Source: Demequina sediminicola
GTDB lineage: Bacteria > Actinomycetota > Actinomycetes > Actinomycetales > Demequinaceae
Direction: 5' to 3'
Assembly: GCF_000975055.1 (NCBI RefSeq)
Contig: NZ_BBRB01000002.1
Span: 186,001-250,000 of the forward strand
DNA length: 64,000 nucleotides
The notes beneath the pieces were generated by a model. It was given only the letters and a program-made list of their open reading frames with translations, searched no databases and was not told the DNA's origin. A program made the position numbers and the translations under genes. This document shows positions 37,635 to 45,914 of the stretch, piece by piece. The number at the start of each line of letters is the position of its first letter. Within the stretch, counting starts at the first letter, position 1.

Positions 37635-38015
37635 CTACTTGCGCAGCGAGTCGCGGATCTCCATCAGCAACTCAACCTCAGTGGGGCCATCCTCCTCGAC
37701 AACGTCGTCGGCCTTCTTGCGGCGCTCGGCGAGCTTGTTCATGGGAACAACGACAAAGAAGTAAATCGCCAGAGCGATCGTGATGAACTTGAACAGCGCA
37801 TCCAGAATCAGGCCGATGCTGAACACAGCGCTGTTGATCTCGAACGTCATCACCTGGGTCAGGTCCGGTTGCCCAAAGATCATGGCGATGATGGGTGTCA
37901 GCAGCCCGTCTACCACTGCGGTGATGACGGTCGCGAAGGCACCGCCGATGACGATACCGACGGCCAGGTCAATGACATTGCCGCGGGTAATGAATTCCTT
38001 AAAGCCTTGAATCAT
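37635..38015 (-). CDS. mscL: large-conductance mechanosensitive channel
   Basis: 126 residues. MscL opens under membrane tension to release osmolytes. The hallmark N terminus MIQGFKEFITRGNVIDLAVG leads into TM1 (VIGGAFATVITAVVDGLLTP), a periplasmic loop, TM2 (FKFITIALAIYFFVVVPMNK) and a C-terminal helical bundle (TEVELLMEIRDSLRK). ATG 38015 is chosen over one five codons upstream because GAAGGA lies seven bases before it. Confidence 0.96.
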   Translation of the reverse strand: MIQGFKEFITRGNVIDLAVGIVIGGAFATVITAVVDGLLTPIIAMIFGQPDLTQVMTFEINSAVFSIGLILDALFKFITIALAIYFFVVVPMNKLAERRKKADDVVEEDGPTEVELLMEIRDSLRK

Positions 38016-38136
38016 GGTGGATTCCTTCACAGAGGGGGACGTGACACCTGTGAGGATATTTCACGGCTACGCCTCGTGCGCGGGGAAACGCCTTGTGCGC
38101 CCAGGAACAACAGACACAAGCCCTGCTCAGGTGACG

Positions 38137-38772
38137 TTAGTCAGCCGGCGGGAGGACAGGGTCAGCCTCAAAGTTGCTCAGCCCGTTCCACGCGAGGTTC
38201 ACCATATGAGCGGCAACCTCGTCCTTGCTGGGCTCGCGCGCTTCTGCCCAATGCTGGCCCGCGAGCGCAACCATGCCCACAAGCATCTGTGAATAGATCG
38301 GCGCAGTTGAGGGATCGAGTCCACGCTTAGCCATTTGGTGCCCCAGCAGGTGCTCCACTTGCGTCGCCACATCACCGATGAGTGAAGAGAACGTCCCACC
38401 GGCCTGCGCGACTGGGGAATCGCGCACCAAGATTCGGAAACCCGCGGGAGAAGATTCGATGTAATCCAAGAGTGCCCGTGCGGCACGCTCCACCAGTTGG
38501 CGAGGGTGACCTCGCTCAGAAAGCGCGCCCGTCAGCGCTCCCAGCAGCGCCTCGACTTCGCGGTCCACGATGACGGCGTACACGCCCTCCTTACCGCCAA
38601 AGTGCTCATATACCACCGGCTTTGACACGTCGGCACGTGAGGCGATTTCCTCCACCGAGGTGCCCTCAAACCCACGCTCAGCGAACAGGGTGCGCGACAC
38701 AGTCAGGAGTTGTTCCCGCCGTTCGCGAGAGGTCATTCGGGCGCGCGGAGTCTTGCGAGTAGGGTCTGTCAC
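38137..38772 (-). CDS. TetR-family transcriptional regulator
   Basis: About 211 residues from the GTG at 38772. A downstream ATG (MTSRERREQLL) would shorten it. The N-terminal helix-turn-helix is RREQLLTVSRTLFAERGFEG, then VEEIASRADVSKPVVYEHFG and KEGVYAVIVD. The C-terminal ligand domain includes ALLDYIESSPAGFRILVRDS. No target is obvious; the perfect inverted repeat just upstream suggests autoregulation. The 5' neighbour is tRNA-Gln and the 3' neighbour is mscL. Confidence 0.92.
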   Translation of the reverse strand: MTDPTRKTPRARMTSRERREQLLTVSRTLFAERGFEGTSVEEIASRADVSKPVVYEHFGGKEGVYAVIVDREVEALLGALTGALSERGHPRQLVERAARALLDYIESSPAGFRILVRDSPVAQAGGTFSSLIGDVATQVEHLLGHQMAKRGLDPSTAPIYSQMLVGMVALAGQHWAEAREPSKDEVAAHMVNLAWNGLSNFEADPVLPPAD

Positions 38773-38778
38773 GCTCCT

Positions 38779-38803
38779 AGTGTGCCGTGAATCCTGGCAC
38801 ACT
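38779..38803 (-). promoter_or_regulatory. inverted-repeat operator candidate of the TetR gene
   Basis: AGTGTGCC (38779-38786) and GGCACACT (38796-38803) are perfect complements with a 9-base spacer, ending 6 bp upstream of the GTG start. The size and position suit a TetR dimer site; binding is an inference. Confidence 0.5.
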
Positions 38804-38817
38804 GGTGCCCCGAGAGT

Positions 38818-38846
38818 TTTTACCTGCGCTCATTGACGCGTAATGT
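38818..38846 (+). promoter_or_regulatory. putative promoter of tRNA-Gln
   Basis: TTTTAC (38818-38823) and TAATGT (38841-38846) are 17 bp apart, and the -10-like box ends 10 bp before the mature tRNA. The match to consensus is fair only. Confidence 0.35.
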
Positions 38847-38856
38847 GGTCTCTCGA

Positions 38857-38928
38857 TCCGCCCTAGTGTAACGGCAGCATGCAGGCCTTTGGAGCCTTGC
38901 GGTACAGGTTCGAATCCTGTGGGCGGAG
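38857..38928 (+). tRNA. tRNA-Gln (anticodon TTG)
   Basis: Acceptor TCCGCCC pairs with GGGCGGA, the D arm has GTGTAACGGCAGC, the anticodon loop is CTTTGGA, and the T arm is ACAGG-TTCGAAT-CCTGT. The outermost anticodon-stem pair is a C-T mismatch. CCA is not encoded, unlike the other two tRNAs here. Confidence 0.93.
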
Positions 38929-39112
38929 CCTCGTTCTCCCTCGTATTCGCCCCATTCTGGTGGCGCGGCCCTGGTGCCCGATTCCTTGCTGAACGTGGCC
39001 TGCGTTCCTGCGCCAGCATCGGCTGGGCTGTGAGTCTTTCCGGGGCGCGACGCTGACGCACAGCGCGGTACCGAGCCACCGCCAAGCACTGGCTCCTCTA
39101 GATGGACGCCAC

Positions 39113-39171
39113 GAAACCTGCCTGCACCGAACCTGCCAGTACGGAAACTGACAGTAAGGAAACTGACAGTA
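39113..39171. repeat. four 15-bp tandem repeats upstream of glmU
   Basis: Units start at 39113, 39128, 39143 and 39158. The last two share GGAAACTGACAGTA exactly, and the first two are degenerate (GAACCTGCCAGTA type). They lie in a 425-bp gene-free gap (38929-39353) between tRNA-Gln and glmU. I see no credible gene in the rest of the gap. Confidence 0.75.
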
Positions 39172-39172
39172 C

Positions 39173-39253
39173 GAACCAAAGATTGAGGCGGCACGCCGTG
39201 GCGCGGGCGCATTGAGCGCGCGGAGCCCGGCGTGCCGCTGTCACCTTTGGTTC
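39173..39253. other. 81-bp imperfect inverted repeat upstream of glmU
   Basis: GAACCAAAG (39173-39181) pairs with CTTTGGTTC (39245-39253), and GCGGCACGCC (39188-39197) with GGCGTGCCGC (39229-39238), leaving a GC-rich apical loop with further GCGCG/CGCGC pairing. It directly abuts the 15-bp tandem repeats. It could be a terminator of the tRNA unit, a structured RNA or a mobile palindrome remnant. Confidence 0.6.
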
Positions 39254-39353
39254 AAAGTGTTGGGGGTGGAGGGCCGATGCTGAGACGCGCAGGGCTGCGA
39301 AGGGCAGGTAGAGTGGTCTCCACCAACTTTTGTCGCCACATGAAGGGGGTCCG

Positions 39354-40919
39354 GTGAGTCGGATTCGACCCGCCGCCGTGATTATTCTCGCGGCCGGAGC
39401 AGGCACTCGAATGAAGTCCGCTACCCCGAAGGTCTTGCACTCTATTGCTGGCCGTTCGCTCGTGGGGCACGCGCTCGCTTCTGCAGCAGCTATCGAACCC
39501 CAGCGCGTTGTGGTGGTGGTGCGCCACGACCGGGAGACGGTTGCCGAGCACATCACTCAGATTGCGCCTCACGTGCTGCTGGCTGATCAGGACGAGATTC
39601 CAGGCACGGGCCGCGCCGCATACTGCGGACTCTCTGCACTGGACGCCACGGCCGTCGCCGCGCAGGTCGCCGCTGGCGCCGTGGGGGACACCGCAGTGAT
39701 GGAGACTCAGGCCGAGGGCGCTGTCGTCGTGACGAGTGGTGACGTGCCGCTCGTTGATGGTGAACTGCTGGGCGCATTGGTGGACGCACACGGTGCCGCG
39801 GGTGCCGCTGTCACCGTGCTGACCGCGACCGTGGACGACCCGACCGGTTACGGCCGCATTGTGCGCGACGCTGGCACTGATGAGGTGCTGAGCATCGTCG
39901 AGCACAAGGATGCGACGGAGGAGCAGCGCGCGATTACCGAGATCAACTCCGGAATCTATGTGTTTGATGCTGCCGTGCTCCGTGGCGCACTTGCGCAAAT
40001 CGGCCAAGACAACGCCCAGGGCGAGATGTACTTGCCCGACGTCATTGAGATTGCACGCCGTGAGGGCGGGCGCACGCACGCGTTCATCGCACCGCACGCA
40101 GGCGATGTCGAAGGCGTCAACGATCGCGTTCAGTTGGCTCAGCTGGGCCAGGAACTCAATGCTCGCATTGTGACTCGATGGATGCGTGACGGTGTCACGG
40201 TCATGGACCCCGCGACCACGTGGATCGACGCCGATGTGGAACTGGCCGAAGACGTCACCATCCTTCCCAACACGCAACTGCAGGGCCGCACCACTGTTGG
40301 CACTGGCACCGTGGTGGGACCTGACACGACACTTATGGATGTCACGGTGGGCGCAGGCGCCTCCGTCATCCGTACCCACGGCTCGGCATCCGTCATCGAT
40401 GATGGCGCGACTGTCGGGCCTTTCTCATTCCTCCGCCCAGGCACACACCTGGGAGCCAGCGGGCGCATCGGCGCGTTCGTTGAAACAAAGAACGCCACCA
40501 TCGGCGAGCACACCAAAGTGCCGCACCTGAGCTACGTCGGGGATGCAACCATCGGACACCACACCAACGTCGGTGCGGCCACGATTTTTGTGAACTACGA
40601 CGGCATTTCGAAGCATCACAGCACGGTGGGAAACCACGTGCGTATTGGTTCGGACAACTCACTCATCGCCCCCGTCGAGATCGGCGACGGCGCTTATACG
40701 GGAGCGGGTGCGGTGATTCGCCGCGATGTCCCACCCGGTGCGCTGGGGCGCAACAGTTCTCCGCAGCAAGTCGTTGAGGGATGGGTGGGCAATCGCCGGC
40801 CCGGCAGTGCCTCAGCTCTCGCCGCTGAGGAAGCACTTCGTACGCACGATGATGGACTGTCGGAGGGTGCACGCGCCGAGCGTGCTGCGGCCACCGAGAA
40901 AACTGAAGGAGAGTCATGA
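39354..40919 (+). CDS. glmU: bifunctional UDP-GlcNAc pyrophosphorylase / GlcN-1-P acetyltransferase
   Basis: 521 residues. It makes UDP-GlcNAc for peptidoglycan. The N-terminal uridyltransferase has IILAAGAGTRMKSATPKVLH, and the C-terminal acetyltransferase is a left-handed beta-helix of hexapeptide repeats (about residues 265-470) with FSFLRPG and FVETKNATIGEHTKVPHLSY. The GTG at 39354 is preceded by a GAAGGGGG ribosome site. The C terminus is an Ala/Glu/Arg tail. The stop overlaps the prs start (ATGA). Confidence 0.96.
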   Translation: MSRIRPAAVIILAAGAGTRMKSATPKVLHSIAGRSLVGHALASAAAIEPQRVVVVVRHDRETVAEHITQIAPHVLLADQDEIPGTGRAAYCGLSALDATAVAAQVAAGAVGDTAVMETQAEGAVVVTSGDVPLVDGELLGALVDAHGAAGAAVTVLTATVDDPTGYGRIVRDAGTDEVLSIVEHKDATEEQRAITEINSGIYVFDAAVLRGALAQIGQDNAQGEMYLPDVIEIARREGGRTHAFIAPHAGDVEGVNDRVQLAQLGQELNARIVTRWMRDGVTVMDPATTWIDADVELAEDVTILPNTQLQGRTTVGTGTVVGPDTTLMDVTVGAGASVIRTHGSASVIDDGATVGPFSFLRPGTHLGASGRIGAFVETKNATIGEHTKVPHLSYVGDATIGHHTNVGAATIFVNYDGISKHHSTVGNHVRIGSDNSLIAPVEIGDGAYTGAGAVIRRDVPPGALGRNSSPQQVVEGWVGNRRPGSASALAAEEALRTHDDGLSEGARAERAAATEKTEGES

Positions 40920-41896
40920 CCTCGGAGATCTCGCACGCGAGTGAGAAGCGCCTGATCCTGGCTGGTGGCCGGGCGCACCCTGAACTCGCTGAAGCGGTGG
41001 CGGATGCCATGGGCATCGAACTGCTGCCGACGACCGCCTACACCTTCGCCAATGGCGAGCTGTACGTGCGTTTCGGAGAGTCCGTCCGCGGTGCTGACGC
41101 CTTTGTTCTCCAGTCTCACGCTGCCCCGATCAACGAGTCGATCATGGAGCAGCTCATCATGGTGGACGCACTCAAGCGCGCGTCCGCCAAGCGCGTGACC
41201 GTCATCATGCCTTGCTACGGATATGCCCGTCAGGACAAGAAGCACAAGGGTCGCGAGCCCATCTCCGCGCGTCTCATGGCAGACCTGTTCAAGACTGCGG
41301 GTGCTGACCGCATCATGTCGGTGGACCTGCACACCTCGCAGATCCAGGGCTTCTTCGACGGCCCGGTTGACCACCTCTGGGCCATGCCGCTGCTCGCGCA
41401 GTACGTGCGTACCCGTGTTGCACCGGACAACCTGACAATCGTTTCTCCGGACGCGGGCCGCGTGCGCTTGGCTGATCAGTGGTCCGACTTCTTGGGTGCG
41501 CCGCTAGCGATCATTCACAAGCGCCGTGACCCCTCGGTGCCCAACCAGGTCAAGGTTCACGAGCTTGTGGGTGAGGTCAAGGGCCGTACCTGTGTGCTCG
41601 TCGACGACATGATCGACACGGGCGGCACGATTGTGCAGGCCGCTGAGGCACTGTTCGAGAACGGCGCCAAGGATGTCATCGTGACGTCCACGCACGGTCT
41701 GCTCTCGGGTCCCGCCGTCGAGCGCCTACGCGATTCGGGCGTGACCGAGGTCGTCATCACGGACACGCTACCTATCCCTGACGAGAAGCGCTTTGACAAG
41801 CTCACGGTGCTCTCCATCGCCCCGCTCTTGGCACGCGCCATCCGCGAGGTCTTCGACGACGGTTCGGTGACGAGCTTGTTCCAGGGCAACGTCTAG
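40916..41896 (+). CDS. prs: ribose-phosphate pyrophosphokinase
   Basis: 326 residues. It makes PRPP from ribose-5-phosphate and ATP for nucleotide, His and Trp synthesis. Motifs: FANGELYVRFGESVRGADAF, MPCYGYARQDKKHKGREPIS, DLHTSQIQGFFDGPVDHL, SPDAGRVRLA and the PRPP loop CVLVDDMIDTGGTIVQAAEA. Translationally coupled to glmU; a strong terminator follows. Confidence 0.97.
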   Translation: MTSEISHASEKRLILAGGRAHPELAEAVADAMGIELLPTTAYTFANGELYVRFGESVRGADAFVLQSHAAPINESIMEQLIMVDALKRASAKRVTVIMPCYGYARQDKKHKGREPISARLMADLFKTAGADRIMSVDLHTSQIQGFFDGPVDHLWAMPLLAQYVRTRVAPDNLTIVSPDAGRVRLADQWSDFLGAPLAIIHKRRDPSVPNQVKVHELVGEVKGRTCVLVDDMIDTGGTIVQAAEALFENGAKDVIVTSTHGLLSGPAVERLRDSGVTEVVITDTLPIPDEKRFDKLTVLSIAPLLARAIREVFDDGSVTSLFQGNV

Positions 41897-41943
41897 CAAT
41901 TCTTCGAGGACTCGCGTGGTCCACCGTGAATGAGTCCAACGTG

Positions 41944-41979
41944 GATCGGCCCCCTCGGATCTTTCCGAGGGGGCCGATC
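41944..41979 (+). terminator. terminator of glmU-prs
   Basis: A perfect 16-bp stem (GATCGGCCCCCTCGGA and complement) with the loop TCTT lies about 50 bp after prs and between convergent genes, so it can serve both. Confidence 0.85.
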
Positions 41980-42003
41980 ACGTTGTGGCGAAAGCGCCGC
42001 GGC

Positions 42004-42717
42004 TTACGCTGCCGCCGGCTGCTGCTGAGAGGCGTTCGCCACCCGTTCCGCGGACTCACGCAGGGGAATCCAGTTCCAGGCGATGAGCGCACAGGTGGCA
42101 CCCACGAGGAACCCCGCGATGACGTCCGTGGGGTGGTGCATTCCGCGGTATACCCGCGACAGTCCCACTCCTAGAGGAATCAGCACACAGAGGACTTGGA
42201 CGGTGATTCGCAGCCACGTGGTGCGAATGCGGGTCGCACAGAGGGCTACTGCGAGATACACGGCGGTTGAGGCACCGGTGTGTCCGCTGGGGAAGCTCGA
42301 TGTGGGTGGGGCGTGGTCGAGCTGATCTACTTCGGGGCGAGGGCGTCCCACCACGAGCGAAGCCGTGAGGAACACGGCTGCCTCCACGGCGAGCGCGATC
42401 GCTGGAATGACGGCAAGCCACCATTGTCGTGAGAGCGCCCAGATGATCCCCACGAGCACCAGGCACGTTCCCATCAGCACTTGAGTGTTGCCGAGTTCCG
42501 ACACCACTGCGGTGATGGTGTTGAGCGACTCGGTGCGCATGTCGACGGCTGACTCGCTGATGGCGGACTCGTCGATACCGATGAGGTCGACGAGCGTGAA
42601 GCCGACACCGACTACCACGACCCAAAGAACGGCCGATGGCAGCAGAATGCGGCGTACGAGGCCGCGCCCCATCTGGGCGCGGGTGGGAGCAACGTCTCCC
42701 GGTCCTGGACCGATCAC
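42004..42717 (-). CDS. PAP2-family membrane phosphatase
   Basis: 237 residues, GTG start. Several membrane helices and the three PAP2 motifs are seen: ASLVVGRPRPEVDQLD-like VVGRPRPEVDQ (K/R-x6-RP form), SSFPSGHTGAS (P-S-G-H) and LSRVYRGMHHPTDVIAG (SR-x5-H-x3-D). It dephosphorylates undecaprenyl pyrophosphate or phosphatidate-type lipids, probably on the outer face of the membrane. It starts 3 bp after the DUF1206 gene and is in one operon with it. Confidence 0.88.
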   Translation of the reverse strand: MIGPGPGDVAPTRAQMGRGLVRRILLPSAVLWVVVVGVGFTLVDLIGIDESAISESAVDMRTESLNTITAVVSELGNTQVLMGTCLVLVGIIWALSRQWWLAVIPAIALAVEAAVFLTASLVVGRPRPEVDQLDHAPPTSSFPSGHTGASTAVYLAVALCATRIRTTWLRITVQVLCVLIPLGVGLSRVYRGMHHPTDVIAGFLVGATCALIAWNWIPLRESAERVANASQQQPAAA

Positions 42718-42720
42718 CCG

Positions 42721-43515
42721 TCACATCCTCGCGTAGCGGGCGCGGACAAACGAGTACAGTCCGTAGGCCGCAAAGCCGATGCCGACGAGGACAACGATGA
42801 TGGCGCCACCAGGAAGGTCGAGGAGGCTCTTCACGGCGCCGTCCAGGCCCTTGGCGTCGTCGGGGTCAGCGGTCACTGCTGAGTAGGTGAACAGTACGCC
42901 CACCACAACCAGCGCGATGCCCTTGGCGACGTAGCCGGTAGTTCCGAGCGCACGGACGGTCTTCCCTGAGCCTTGCGGGACGCTTCGTAGGTCGTGCATG
43001 TACTTTTTGCGGGCACCCTTCACGACGTGGAATACACCGGCGACCAGGATGCCGATGCCGATGGCACCCACAATGAACTGTCCGGCTGGCCACCCGAGGA
43101 CCTGAGCGACGATGCCTTGTGCTTGGGAGTCGCCGCCGCTGCTTGACGATCCCATCGCAATCGATGCCGACGTCAATGCGAGGACGAGGTACACGCCGGC
43201 CTTCGCGAGGGGCTTCACTCGGTCTTTGAAGTCCTCGTGGGAGCGGAGCCCGTCGGCGAGTTGCCACAGCCCGAGGGCGGCGAATGCGATGGCGGCAATC
43301 CAGAGGATGACGACGCCAAAGGCGTTGTCGCTGACACTGGAGAGGGCAGAACTGGAACTTGCTTCTTCGCCCCCGCCAAAGGGGATCTTCGCGATGAGGA
43401 AACCCAGCATGATGTGGAGGACTCCAGAGACGGCGTAGCCAGCTCGGGCGCCTTTTTCCCACACATCTCCGGTGCTTCCTTGTCGCATGGACGATGCAGT
43501 TGCGTTCATAGTCAT
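42721..43515 (-). CDS. DUF1206 membrane protein
   Basis: 264 residues from the ATG at 43515 (MTMNATASSMRQGS). Three pairs of membrane helices are seen, each with the pattern GYAVSGVLHIMLGF or GVYLVLALTSASIA or GYVAKGIALVVVGVLF, the threefold repeat of DUF1206. Function unknown. The C terminus is basic (VRARYARM). It is the first gene of the unit with the PAP2 phosphatase; the two together suggest an envelope-lipid role, which is only an inference. Confidence 0.88.
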   Translation of the reverse strand: MTMNATASSMRQGSTGDVWEKGARAGYAVSGVLHIMLGFLIAKIPFGGGEEASSSSALSSVSDNAFGVVILWIAAIAFAALGLWQLADGLRSHEDFKDRVKPLAKAGVYLVLALTSASIAMGSSSSGGDSQAQGIVAQVLGWPAGQFIVGAIGIGILVAGVFHVVKGARKKYMHDLRSVPQGSGKTVRALGTTGYVAKGIALVVVGVLFTYSAVTADPDDAKGLDGAVKSLLDLPGGAIIVVLVGIGFAAYGLYSFVRARYARM

Positions 43516-43739
43516 GTCTAACGCCACGCAGCGGGCGGCATTCCCCATTGCGGCCCGATCGACGCGTGTAGACCAGGCATAACGCCCAGCGGGTAGGGGG
43601 TTTCCGCAGGTTCAGGTAGACTTTCCCTGTTCCACGGCGAGGCTGGGCCCAACGGGTGCTGGCGTGATCGACGCGGCAGTGTGAAGTTGATGCCTGCCTT
43701 GCCTGGCTCCACACACTGATCACTCCCAAGGAGAATCCC

Positions 43740-44354
43740 ATGGCTGACAAGCTGGTGCTCGCTGCTGAAGCGCGCAACGAATTTGGTAAGGGTTCGGCAC
43801 GCCGCGCACGCGTTGCTGGACAGATCCCCGCAGTGCTCTACGGTCACGGCGAAGCTCCCGTGCACATGCTGCTCCCCGCACACGACACGATGATGGCGCT
43901 GAAGAACCCCAACGCCCTCCTCACTGTCACCCTTGACGGCAAGGAGAACCTGGCTGTTGCTAAGGACGTGCAGCGTAACCCGATCAAGCCCGTCATCGAG
44001 CACGTTGACCTGCTGATCGTGAAGAAGGGCGAGAAGATCACCGTCGACGTGCCTGTGCACCTCGAGGGCGAGTCCGCTCCTGGCACCATTCACGTGCTGG
44101 AGAACGCTTCGCTGCAGATCAACGCAGAAGCAACGCACCTGCCCGAGTACATCACCCTGTCGATCGAGGGCATGGAAGACGGCGACAAGAAGCTCGCTTC
44201 CGACCTCGACCTGCCCAAGGGCTCCGAGATTGCCGGCGACCCCGACCAGCTCATCGTGCACATCACCGTGCCGCGTACCGCTGCCGAGGACGAGCCTGAA
44301 GAGGCTGCTGCTGAGGACGAGTCTTCCGAGGACGCTGAAGGCGACGACGCGTAA
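43740..44354 (+). CDS. rplY: 50S ribosomal protein L25 (general stress protein Ctc type)
   Basis: 204 residues, the long TL5/Ctc form. The N-terminal 5S rRNA-binding domain (about 1-95) has [20 protein letters not shown] and LYGHGE. A C-terminal Ctc domain (about 100-185) and an acidic Glu/Asp/Ala tail follow. AAGGAG sits eight bases before the ATG. The 224-bp gap upstream (43516-43739) holds its promoter and the divergent promoter of the DUF1206 gene. It precedes pth, as usual. Confidence 0.95.
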   Translation: MADKLVLAAEARNEFGKGSARRARVAGQIPAVLYGHGEAPVHMLLPAHDTMMALKNPNALLTVTLDGKENLAVAKDVQRNPIKPVIEHVDLLIVKKGEKITVDVPVHLEGESAPGTIHVLENASLQINAEATHLPEYITLSIEGMEDGDKKLASDLDLPKGSEIAGDPDQLIVHITVPRTAAEDEPEEAAAEDESSEDAEGDDA

Positions 44355-44375
44355 CTCGCCTTCCTGCTTTCGCTG

Positions 44376-44404
44376 CGCGCCCGTCACCGTTGGTGGCGGG
44401 CGCG
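44376..44404 (+). terminator. hairpin between rplY and pth
   Basis: CGCGCCCGTCACC (44376-44388) pairs with GGTGGCGGGCGCG (44392-44404), one G-T pair, loop GTT. It lies 21 bp after rplY and may reduce read-through into pth. Confidence 0.65.
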
Positions 44405-44463
44405 TTGCGTTTCCCGGCGATCGTTTTCGCGGGACACTAGGGCCTGACGGAAAGGGACGTGAC

Positions 44464-45036
44464 GTGAACGCACTGGTAGTAGGTCTGGGGAATCCCGGTG
44501 AGGATTATGCCGGAACCCGCCACAACATCGGCCAGATGGTCGCTGATGAGCTCGCTGCACGAGGCGGCACGTCGTTAAGCGTCCACAAGAAGTCGCGTAC
44601 TCGAGCAGCCACCGTGCGGATTGGCGGCGAGCCGGTGGTGGTCGCTGTACCCATGACGTACATGAATGTGTCCGGTGGCCCGGTGCATGCGCTCGCCAAT
44701 TATCAGTCCGTTGCTGCGCGCGACGTCATTGTCGTCCACGACGAACTCGACATTCCCTTTGGTGAGGTGAAACTCAAGCGAGGCGGCGGCTCCGCCGGCC
44801 ACAACGGGCTCAAGGACATCACCAAAGCCCTTGGTGGGCCGGACTACGTACGGGTGCGAGTCGGCATCGGCCGTCCTCCAGGCCGTATGGACGCCGCAAC
44901 GTACGTGTTGAAGCGCTTCTCTGCGGCGGAACGTAAGGAGCTCGACTTGCTCGTTTCTCGGGCAGCCGATGCTGTGGAGAGCATCGTGGCGGACGGCCTG
45001 GAGGCCGCGCAGCAGGTGTATCACGCCCCGCGGTAG
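44464..45036 (+). CDS. pth: peptidyl-tRNA hydrolase
   Basis: 190 residues, GTG start with AAAGGGA six bases upstream. It releases tRNA from stalled peptidyl-tRNA. Motifs: [20 protein letters not shown] with the catalytic His, [32 protein letters not shown] and [14 protein letters not shown]. In related genomes mfd usually follows closely; here 16.6 kb of accessory genes come between. Confidence 0.96.
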   Translation: MNALVVGLGNPGEDYAGTRHNIGQMVADELAARGGTSLSVHKKSRTRAATVRIGGEPVVVAVPMTYMNVSGGPVHALANYQSVAARDVIVVHDELDIPFGEVKLKRGGGSAGHNGLKDITKALGGPDYVRVRVGIGRPPGRMDAATYVLKRFSAAERKELDLLVSRAADAVESIVADGLEAAQQVYHAPR

Positions 45037-45173
45037 CGGTGTTTACCAGGGGTAGGCGCAACATTGGGAATAGACAACCCCCCGGTTGATGTCACTACTA
45101 TCAACGTAGGAACCATCGTGGGCTTTCACTCCCGCGCTTTAGCCCGTGCCCGTCCCCGACCAAGGGAGCAAGC

Positions 45174-45914
45174 ATGACCGCTCAATGGATGATCCCTCCA
45201 ACGCCGGAACGCACGTACGGTGCGGCACTCTTTGATCTGGACGGCGTGCTGACGCCCACAGCAGAGGTGCACATGAAGGCGTGGGCCGCAATGTTCACGG
45301 CCTACTTCACCAAGCACGACGTATCTCCGCCCTACACCGACGCTGATTACTACGCCTACGTGGATGGCAAGCCGCGCTATGACGGCGTTGACGCATGTCT
45401 GCGTTCACGTGGCGTCGAACTCCCGTGGGGCTCCCCCGAGGATGCCGCTGGCGTCGAGACCGTCTGCGGCATCGGCAATGTCAAGAACGATGCGTTCATG
45501 GCTGTGTTGAAACGTGAGGGCGTGGCACCATTTCCTGGCTCGTTGCGCCTCATCGAGCACCTCACCGAACTCAATGTGCCCATGGCTGTGGTGTCGAGTT
45601 CGCGCAACGCCCGCGAAGTACTCGCCGCCGCTGACTTGACTCGGTTCTTTGAGGTGGTTGTTGACGGTAACACTGTTGCCGAGGAAGGCATCGCGGGAAA
45701 GCCCGCCCCCGACATGTTCACCCTCGCGGCACAACGGCTGTCGGTCAATACGGCCGATGCTGTCGTGGTCGAAGACGCGCTCTCCGGTGTTGAGGCGGGA
45801 GCGGCCGGGGACTTTGCGCTGGTCGTGGGCGTTGACAGAGGAGCAGGGGCAGACGTCTTGCGCCGCCACGGCGCCGAGGTCGTTGTCAATGGACTTGAGG
45901 AGTTGATGGCATGA
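45174..45914 (+). CDS. HAD hydrolase, beta-phosphoglucomutase-like
   Basis: 246 residues. The HAD motifs are FDLDGVLTPTAEVHMKAW (DxDG; the alanine two residues after the expected Thr of the mutase pattern is not unusual), AVVSSSRNAREVL (motif II Ser) and GKPAPDMFTLAAQRL (motif III Lys) with VVEDALSGVEAGAAG (motif IV). The cap domain and the coupled GH65 phosphorylase strongly suggest conversion of beta-glucose-1-phosphate to glucose-6-phosphate. GGGAGCAAGC precedes the ATG. Overlaps the phosphorylase gene (ATGA). Confidence 0.88.
   Translation: MTAQWMIPPTPERTYGAALFDLDGVLTPTAEVHMKAWAAMFTAYFTKHDVSPPYTDADYYAYVDGKPRYDGVDACLRSRGVELPWGSPEDAAGVETVCGIGNVKNDAFMAVLKREGVAPFPGSLRLIEHLTELNVPMAVVSSSRNAREVLAAADLTRFFEVVVDGNTVAEEGIAGKPAPDMFTLAAQRLSVNTADAVVVEDALSGVEAGAAGDFALVVGVDRGAGADVLRRHGAEVVVNGLEELMA

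Noticed and set aside
38777..39212. Two minus-strand frames with TGFEPVPQGSKGLHAAVT and similar text
   Set aside because: They read across tRNA-Gln in antisense and through the repeat region; no domain, no ribosome site.
39252..40379. 375-codon minus-strand open frame
   Set aside because: It is the complement of glmU and has no recognisable fold; long shadows are expected at this GC content.
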